64,000 nt of DNA from Mesaphorura yosii (Eukaryota > Arthropoda > Collembola > Poduromorpha > Tullbergiidae), in NCBI GenBank assembly GCA_009869945.1, contig WIXG01000102.1, forward strand, positions 1 to 64,000, given 5' to 3'. The notes under the pieces are model-generated. The model worked only from the letters and a program-made list of their open reading frames with translations. It was not told the origin of the DNA and searched no databases. Positions 55,201 to 64,000 of the stretch are shown piece after piece. The number at the start of each line of letters is the position of its first letter. Within the stretch, counting starts at the first letter, position 1. Both the position numbers and the translations under genes were made by a program.

Positions 55201-58200
55201 CCCATTCACAAAGACGAAAAGCCGAGAACTTGAAGCCGAAACTCCGCTTGCGCGGAGAAACATCGTAAGAAAGTGCATGCATTTAAGATGCTCATGAATA
55301 ATGCATTTTGCCTTTCTTTCCAAGCCCCTCCACTTTTTATTTCGCCATGATGATGATGACGATGCAAAGAATGCGATGCAGAGTGCTGTAGAGGATGCAG
55401 GCAAGTTGAAGTTGATGACGGCAAATGGATATGTATTGGAAACACTTGCGAGAGGCTCTGGAATCTCTTTTTAAAGAAAAGTCATGGCAATTTTATTTCG
55501 CAGTATTGACAACGAGCAGCAGCAGCGAAGGAAACCGGAGAAAGTCAGGTTTCAACCCAGCGACGGAAGAAAAAGTGAAAGCTGAAAGCTTATGTGCTTA
55601 CGCCAGCTTAAGTCTCAACTTCCACGGTGCAACATTTTTGCTCCGTCTTGAAACTAGGCACTGGAATGAGCGATGATGATGAGTGGAGTCGAGCTGCAAG
55701 ATTCCCAGACTCGAGTGGGACAGATTTCTTGCAAGTTTCATAAATGCGGCGCAGTCACAACAAACACACTGGCTAAAGCAACGCGACTGAATAGAGAAAT
55801 GAGAAATTGCAAGCAAGCGACGGTCGAAGCACAACAGCTTGCACTTATGTAAACAGCAGTTTTGAAAAATGCATCTTTCTACTTTCTTCTTTCTCGACTA
55901 ATTCTTGAACAAACGAAGTACAGTCTCGTTCCGGGCCTGTCTTTCAATTAAATTTAGAAACTTCCGAAAAAAATCAAAGTCTTGGCCTTGGATGCGTGGC
56001 ATGTGGAAATGCACTCATCGTTCGCCAGTGAACTCAGTCAGTCACATCTGAGTTCCACCAAAATTCAATATACATCAAAATATGTCAAGTCACCCAGAGT
56101 TCATTTCTGGCCTCGCACGTTCCTGTCATGGTCGCCTGTCTCTCTTCGGGTCACGCGACAACTCAGCAGAATCGATGTCATGATACACGACCCAAAGTTG
56201 TGACAGGCAGTTGTCGTGCTTGTACTACAAGATCGCTGATCGCTGAACAGTTATCAGTTCTCAAATCAAAGCTAGCTCAAATTTATTTCAGGTTGGCCGA
56301 CTTTGAGTCCCGAATAGTCATTTATTTTACCAAGAGTACAAGCAAAACAATACTTCTACCAGAGACAATGACGATGCAGAAGTGGAGTATATGAAAATTG
56401 TACATCTTTTGAATTAATTTTCAGAGTTATTCGTGTCGTCAGTCGCGTGTACACATTTTTTACGCACCTGAACAACCCATGACAACAATGCAGTGCATTA
56501 TTCAAGCATGTGGCTCACCCACACGAACTTTAAAATATGACGTTGCAAAATTAAATCGGCTGCCTGAATCACGCAAGGGCAGTCGGATCGGAGCATTTCA
56601 AATAAGCTTACTCTAAAATTAGCAGACTGTGTTGTTAATCCTAGAACGGAACATTCCAGGTGAATGGGCGATCAATCAAGGTAAGACGAAAGGTCAGATA
56701 GCGGATAACTGTGCCTCGTGTCGTACTTTTGCTTTGGCGGGGCAGGAAATTCGTTCTTATTTGCACGATTCGTTAATCCTTTGACGGACTGACTGATTAC
56801 TTTCCTATTGTAGCACTCAAAGTGTTAAGTTTAGCACGCTCACATCAATGGCAATGCTTAATTACTTCCCAGCACTATGTTACACCTGCTCTAAGTCAAA
56901 CCCAAGGACCGCAATGCACATGGCAAAAGCTCAGTGAATAAAACTGCAGCACAGTTAAACAAGAAGGATTCAAGATTCTTCTTTACTCAGAACACGGAAC
57001 AAAGGAATTTTATGAATCTTTCTCGCTCGTTTTGCCGTGCCTTTGTAATATTAAACTCTCTTGTCTTCCCGCATTGTTGCTCACGTTATGTAAATGACGG
57101 TTTGTAAGGGTATCAATTTTTCCATTGTAACGAGACAAGACAGTTTGGTCATGATAATGCTGATCATTCTCGTCCTCGTCGTCATCGTGCAGCTAACAAG
57201 AACAATAACCGTCTTAATACGGCGTACGGAGAACAGCATGATGATGCTCGTGGATCATGTTGATGAGGACGAACCATCGTGCCGTGATGCGCTGTTGATG
57301 TTATTGTTTGTATAAATAGTTGCAGGCAAAAAGGCATGGCAAAAGTCAGCCTGATCCGAGATTCCTTCGGCCGTGCCTGCCTGTCAGACTGATCATTCAT
57401 GACGGCCGAGATGAGATGCGATGTGATGATGATAATGAGAATGCGCTGCACTGCTCTGAAGGTAATTTCCTTGGAAAGAAATCACTCGCAGCTCGTTTGG
57501 GCTGCACGCAGACAAGACAGGCCAGGCTGAGATTCCAGAGAATCGAAAACTCATGACTCATGATGCTGCAGGAGGAAGAATCACTGCTTGCTGATCGTGG
57601 GTTTTTACTCTTTCGCCTCTCTGTTCTGTTCTGTTATGCTAACTGGACCTTCTAAATTGTGCAATTAACCAACACATGTACTCGTTTCGTTTTGTAGACA
57701 CACATTAAGTTGGCAATTGTAATTGGCATTTTATTGGAATATTGGATGGACATCTGAATATCTTTGCATTGAAGCAGTGAATCAGCTCGCATACATGAAT
57801 GTTTTACTTCTGCTGTGCTGCTTAATAAAACAAGTACAGGCAGAAACTAATCAATCAACGACGAAATAACCAGCCAGCTGAAAAGCCTGAGCCCAGGAGC
57901 AGCAACAAGGAAAAGGAAGGAGCCACCATAAAACGAAGGCAGTAACCAAACAAGAGCCAAGAACAAAGTGACTGACAAGATGAATGAATTTTATAAGACT
58001 TTACAATTTATAATCGTCCTCTGCGTCTGTCATCTTCTCGCAGGGAGATGCAGCTCGCTTGCAAAGCAGGAAGACGCATGTTGGCGAACGTTGTTGAAAA
58101 AATCAACTGCGTTGTGCGATGGGATAAAATTGATTGAGATTGACACTGAAGTGGAAGTTTGACTCGCCTTCGTGAGCTCTCGCGGTTGCAGTAGACTACC

Positions 58201-61200
58201 TGTTTGTGTGTCTGCGTCTGTTTGCCAATGATTCTAATCAGTCGAGTGCATGGGAATGAAATTGATACGGAGCCATTACATGGGCGAGTATCACTCTATA
58301 AATCTCGAATCAGAATTCTTATTAAAATCCTTGATTGATCCCACGAAACGCAACCGAGCAAGGCATGGTACAAGAGCAACGGTCGGCTCAGTGGCAGAAC
58401 ATGCTGTAGTGTGCTGCGATGGCTTGCAGTGCAGTGAAGTGCCGTGACTGCAAAAGCTGTGAAGGTGCATAAATGCAAAACCAGTAACAGCAAACGTCAT
58501 AAAACTCCTTTATAACTGTCACACCTGAGTTTTAATTCATAATTTATGACTCGGCTGTCTACCACCATTTTATTATCTCATTCACATTGTTGTTGTTGTA
58601 TAATTTCCTTTCTCCTCGCTGACGCTGTCATTCCACTTCGCCTCGCAAGAAAACAAAGTTCAAGTGCGTGGCCGTGGCCAATGCAGAAATGCTACCTGTC
58701 GTACTCGTCTCGTGTCCAAGTCTGAATACAAAATAGGCAACTGACATTTCGATTCTGAGGCACAGCACAGAAGCTAAAATTTGAAATGCATTGCAAGCTG
58801 TAGAAGACGCGCTGGCTGCTTGTAAATAAAATTACAAAGTCATTCTGCGCTCAGGCGGCAGCCATCGTCGTGCTTGACTTGCGAAGAAGACTTATTGTGT
58901 TTCCGTGTATTTAGCCTGCAAGTGATGGCCAGCTTAATAATTTTGAACATTTTGAATTTTTTATGACCTGGCGTTCTGGCCGGCTACTTTGGCCTGGTGC
59001 GCATGACAATTCTGTGGTTTGTTCTGCAATTGCTACTTTGGCTGAATTTTTGCCTGATCATCGTCAAGATCTGATATGAGTTCTCAGAGCCCATCAAGCA
59101 CAATTTCAGCCGTGCCAGAATACCATTGCTAGTGCCCGTATTGTAAAACCACCGACAATTATTTTATTTCAGGACGTCAGCTTTTGGCAAATTTGGCGGA
59201 TTGAATCGCTGCTCTGATCCTGAGTGACAGTCGCGAATTAGCTCATTGACCTGTTCTCGGAAATCTCTAAAATAAAAAAACACTGCAAATGGCAAATTCC
59301 AACTCATTAAAGATATTTTGAAATTCATTCTTTCTCCTTCTTCCATTTTTGTTCTTTGCCCTCCAACAAAATATTTTATTAATGATTGTTCTCTTCTAAT
59401 TAGTTTGTGTTCGGATTTCGTGCTCACTCGAGGGAACAAACCAGTGCATTTAAGCCTACTTCGTCGTACAGAACTTTATGATCAAGTTTAGCTTCAAAAT
59501 CATGAGTTTTGACCTCAGTAAATTGGCGCGTGTTATTACAGAATTCTAGCCTCCTTGTGACTAATATAATGAGCTGAAATTGAGTGTCACATGCTACGGC
59601 CCTCCCGCTGCCTCAAGTGTTTTGTTTTGCAGTGGTATCAAAGCTTTTCGGTGGCTCTTCTTTCTCCAGATTAGAGTAACATTCCTAATTTATCTATTTA
59701 CAACATAAAACGAATTTTCGCCCACGTCAAACTAGCCGCGTTTCTTTCTCGGTTAGTTCTTTCTCCTTCTTCCACTGTACTCTTTCTTCTCTTGTTTATG
59801 ATGCCTGGAAGGCTTAAACAGAAATAAATTTTATCTTGGACTCTTTTCTGTATTCCAAAAATTTGCAAAGTTTTGTTGTACGTTCCGTTTGCGGTACTGC
59901 CCTGCTCTTGCTGATAACAACTCATGCGTACACACATTGCGGGTTTTCCTTCCCCACGGCCTCACGAGTGAGCGTCACGGCAGACCGAGCCTGAATAGGA
60001 GTCTATTTCCTATTTCGCCGAGTTAATTAAAAGGGATTAATTAGGTTGGAGGCGACGGAGACGGAAACAAAGGGAAGTCTCTTACTTATGCTGGGTAGAA
60101 TTACTTTATAACTCGAGGTTAAACCCGCACCGCGTAAAATTACTAATAAAGTCATAAATTGAACCGGATTTTATTTTTATATGTAAAGACGCGCAGTCGA
60201 ATTCAAAGCTACATTCTTGTTGCTCAACCCTTTCTTCATCTCCCTTCAAGTAAATTTTCTCATTCTTCTTTCGTGCAGTTGAAGTTTACGACTACTTCGA
60301 GTAAGATGGTACTTAATTACAATTCATAATGTCATTTCAGGATATAACACTTAATATTTAATCTACGTGACCGTTATCGTTGTTACTATTATGCGTATGC
60401 ATAAACTCTTCATTTCTAGACAAATGAGGGTTAAGAGGCACTCTGCATACGAATAATAAGGATACAGCCTGCAGATGAGATTGGGAGTTACAACTGCACC
60501 GAGCACGTAGACGCTGTGAGAGTCGGTTGGTTGTGATTCTGTGCAGGAACTTGTGACTCATTAATTGTGAACGTGTACGACATTTTAGATGAATAATCAT
60601 AATTGTAATAAGTAAGTAATAAAATGATGGCAGAAAGGAGAGACGAGCTATCTGCATCTCGAGGTCTCGTGATCTTATAATATACACTCATGGCCTGGTA
60701 TGCTGTATACGGTGACAATGACAGTCATTATAATTAAAGTAATCATAACTCATCCCATTAATTCCTTACTCGAATAATAACACTTCCGTGCTTCACGGGC
60801 ACCCCTTCCTCAAGAGCTCGCGCTTGGTCTGGTCTTAATGACAAGTTCAGAACAAATATCAAATTACTTTCTCAAGACACTGAATGAGTTTTCCTATTCA
60901 TTTTTCTCCTTTCATAATGGCAGCTTTCTTTTCAATTTCAATGTCAATGTCATGACCACTTGCATCATTGAACTCGGTCTCGCTTCAGCATCCCACTTCA
61001 TCATTCTCGTCAAGAGTGCACGACGCACACTGTGAAAGCGGTACATTTTTCATAAGCTACGCTTCTGGCAGGACGGATTCATGAATCCGGCACAAAAATT
61101 GATGAGGCAGGCGTGCAGGCAGCGAAGAATGGTGCAGGCGTCTAAGAACACTTCAGACGAAGAGAAATAACAGACGGCGTAATTAATAACAGCATCCAAG

Positions 61201-64000
61201 ATGCAGAGCGCAATGGAGTGCACGTGTTGCCGGATCGAAGGGTGAAAGGATGAGTTTGAAAGAGAGAAATGACAGCGAGGAACATCATCAATACGAATTG
61301 TACCCGCCTATGCACGTCTGCTTATGTGTGAAGGAAAAGTTCTCGATCGAGCAGAAACGGTGGACTGAGAGCATGAAAGCAGCCAAAGCAAAAGTCTCAT
61401 CTGGTGTTCTGTCACAAATCGCACTGGAAACAAAAGAGCGCTCGAAAGACCAGCAGCAAAGAGAAAGACACTGAAGTAACAGCTGAAGACGAAACTTCTG
61501 GCTGAATGAAATGGAGTCAAGTCAATGAATTTGGCTCGGAGAGCAAATCATTCATTCTGAATGCGGAGTGCAAAAAACTGCTGCGGATTCTTTTCCTTGT
61601 CCCGTCCCGGCTGCTGCCGGGTGGCAGTTGTGCAGAATTGTATTTCGCAAATGTGAAAGTGGAACTCGCACGATTATTGTAATCCATTTTATTCTTGGCT
61701 TCGGTCTCAGGATTCCACACTGCGTTGTCGTCGTGATTCTTTCCTCTAATGATTGAATGAGTTCAACTAATGAATCATTGCTTGAAATTATCTGCACACG
61801 TCTACAAATTACAGGCTCGACTTTGCAGTGTGCTCTACTAATGCAGCAGAGCTCCTCATCGAGTTCCCCTTCCTCAACCCGTCGCCGAGCAAAGCTTACA
61901 GCTTCCTTTCATCAGTGGCGAATAAAAATGCGCATATCACACGTCAACAGATCATCTCATCATTAGCATGCAACTATGGTCCTTCGTTGCCGTGCGTTCA
62001 ACATCATTAGAGTCTTTCATCGCACAATGAATCATAGTCAATCGTATCGCTCGTAAAATGTTGTGAATAAAAGAAGAAATTTCCGGGTTTTTCTGTATAT
62101 CTATCAACTTGCTGCCTGTGCTCTGCGCGCTACGCAAGAGTTGAGCTGATTAATAATGAAATGGAAGCTCGGTGATCTTGCAAGGCGTGCCGTACTGCTG
62201 CTGTCAATGACACTCATTTATTTCAGAGACAAGAACAAAGAGCCAAGGCAGAGTACAGGGGAGTGTGCCCCCATTCATTGGAAATGATCTCTTAATAATT
62301 TATGACGCGTCTTCGTTCCGTCCTGCGTGTCATTGCTAAAATTTAAATTGCAGATTGCTAATCTAAAAATAGCTGCCTTATAATTTGTGTTGGCCCAGTT
62401 AAGCATGAGCAGAGACGGACAGAGAAATTAATTTGAAATTGTAGACTTCAAGAAGCGGATAAGGAAGCCATGCAACGATGCAACGTATCGAATACGTTTC
62501 TTTGACAGTCGATGCTTGCAATGCCTAATGCTCAAGGCGTATAGACGTGGCACAGTCCGCTGTCTAATTGTCTTGGTCGTTTGCCAACGAATAGCACAAC
62601 GACGTTGCGAAACGTAAATTGATCTACAACTCAAACTGCTAACAAGTCTGCATGATATGTTGACAAATTGCGGGGTGGATTCTTAGGATGCAAATGCGAT
62701 AACCACCGAGTTGTTAAACATATACGAGCCTTTGTGGCTATGCTGAATTATATAAGAAGAAACTGTGCCAACGAAGCCCAATAATTGGCAAATTCCTTAT
62801 AAAAGGCCCGAAATATCTCGATTGCCTGCGATGAATAAATAATTCGATATTTGGAAACAATTTACTGCGCCAAACGGATCGCGTACGACGTGCAATACAG
62901 CACCTAATCACAATTTGCAATCAGAGCATATTCGAGCCCTCGAACTCTCGTTCATTATTTAAACTTTGACTGTGCTAGAGTGGCAGTTCAGGCAGTAGGC
63001 GATTGCTGTGTGGGAAATTTATAGTTGAAGATTTTAAAGACAAAAACACACTGGCGCTTGGAAGTCTGAGGCACGCCACGACCGCGTTTTGTAGACGTTC
63101 GGCCAACTCAAGTAGAAAAATAATTGGGACAGCGTCTGAGAGAAGATCGAGAGACCATGACAGAAGAGGAGCAGAATTATAAAAGAGAAAATGAATAGAG
63201 GAGAAAATTTCAAAAATAAAAGGAGTCGGCCGAAGGAAAGAGAAGACGCTACGGGAAGAAAACTCGGGAAGCGAGATGAGGAAGAAGTCGAAATGGGGAA
63301 AAATTGTCTTAATAATTTAGTGTGATGATAAGATCTCAAGAAAAGAAACAGGGAAAATAGAATCTGTTCCATCTCCGCTGCTCTTCTTTCCCTCAACTTC
63401 TTATTTATATAACAAGATTCCATCACCGGGATTTCTTTTCTTTATTAAAAAAAATCTCAAGTTCTTGGTTACAATCGTAAAATGCGGAGCGAAAGAGCGA
63501 AATTACGGGACGCAGTTATGTGCTGCTAATATCACCTATAATTTCCCCATTGGTTCCATTCCGCCATCATTACTATCAAGGCGTAGCGCGAAAACTTAAT
63601 TAGAACATTGCTCTGCATCGCACCTAACTTCAACTTGCCTCTCTCTCCAGCTAGACTTGGCTCTGGACGTTTCCTCGTAATTTTATTTGCGTTTCCGCTC
63701 TAATTCTTAGCGCTTTAACTCATTCGTGTCCTTTGACTTGACTTGAAGAGTCACGCGAAAAGGATGAATATTAATGCTTGAAGTCCCGACCTCCTTCTAA
63801 GCACCTCACCAACCATGCAATGCTTTGTCTCACCTGTGTCTCACTGTCGCACGGCTCGCATACTTTTGTTGCAACTTGTGCTGATCGCATCAATTTTTAA
63901 TTTGTGTACCCGGCACGTTTTCTTGATGAATTAATTTACAAAACCACAAGTGGCAACCAGACGCTTTAAGAATTTCCATTAAGACCTGCGGTGCCTTGCC
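52218..64000. other. Long non-coding region, probably plexin intron or 5' region
   Basis: About 11.8 kb upstream of the first visible plexin exon. The upstream sema and PSI exons must lie beyond the window, or as short undetected exons here. I found no recognisable protein domain, RNA gene or transposon. Short GAT/GATGAT runs occur near 54130 and 55347, and a GA-rich strand-asymmetric tract near 63130-63300. One candidate secreted-peptide frame is listed separately. Confidence 0.45.
57980..58162 (+). CDS. Candidate small secreted peptide, antisense within the plexin long intron region
   Basis: A 60-residue frame starts at an ATG and has a strong signal-peptide profile: a short polar N-terminus (MNEFYKTLQ), a hydrophobic core (FIIVLCVCHLLAG) and small residues before RCSSLA. 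The predicted mature part is about 35 residues, with cysteines in GRCSS, DACW and ALCDG and an acidic end (EIDTEVEV). No homologue is recognised. A frame of this length is expected by chance in 12 kb, so only the signal-peptide character supports it. Confidence 0.25.
   Translation: MNEFYKTLQFIIVLCVCHLLAGRCSSLAKQEDACWRTLLKKSTALCDGIKLIEIDTEVEV

Noticed and set aside
63034..63426. A 130-residue hydrophobic open frame on the minus strand.
   Set aside because: It is the complement of a purine-rich tract, so its Leu/Phe/Ser richness reflects base composition rather than a membrane protein.

Overview
The window looks like a gene-dense stretch from a small-genome invertebrate animal. Every recognisable gene is a spliced animal gene, and most introns are only 35-110 nt. 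Orthologues of animal signalling and housekeeping genes are present: plexin A, a BMP-type I receptor, CIB, C9orf72, KLHDC10, NAGK, ABCC1 and DHX37. Composition, intron size and gene content fit an ecdysozoan, perhaps an arthropod or close relative, but the species cannot be named from the sequence. I see no bacterial, viral or transposon genes.

Layout. Positions 0.95-4.25 kb (minus): DEAH helicase DHX37. 4.9-11.0 kb (minus): a 21-exon ABCC1/MRP1-type transporter. 13.3-13.7 kb (minus): a small unrecognised single-pass membrane protein. 15.0-16.7 and 19.1-20.7 kb (plus): two paralogous ectonucleotide pyrophosphatase/phosphodiesterases. They flank a minus-strand double-stranded-RNA-binding-domain gene (17.0-18.2 kb). 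21.26-22.26 kb: two small secreted, cysteine-containing proteins facing each other tail to tail. 23.6-25.7 kb (plus): C9orf72 homologue. 27.0-30.5 kb (plus): BMP/TGF-beta type I receptor kinase. 34.1-35.8 kb (plus): KLHDC10-type kelch protein. 37.2-39.0 kb (minus): N-acetylglucosamine kinase. 39.7-40.5 kb (minus): calcium- and integrin-binding protein. From 41.6 kb to at least 52.2 kb (minus): the 3' portion of a plexin A gene (IPT repeats, membrane segment, split GAP domain and an unusual C-terminal tail). The remaining 11.8 kb to the window end has no supportable conserved exon and is best read as a very long plexin intron or 5' region, in strong contrast to the short introns elsewhere. It contains one candidate small secreted-peptide reading frame.

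The exon models were built by hand from splice signals and protein similarity. For each complete gene model the exon lengths sum to a multiple of three, which supports the boundaries. There is no operon-like logic. The genes are functionally independent apart from the duplicated ENPP pair and the duplicated secreted-protein pair.

Most novel points: the convergent secreted pair (an apparently undescribed family sharing cysteine spacing and intron phase); a plexin with a 148-residue C-terminal extension selected by splicing and a 20-residue tyrosine-rich in-frame exon; a C9orf72 homologue with a strongly basic insertion; a dsRBD gene with 35- and 40-nt introns; and three GC-AG introns.
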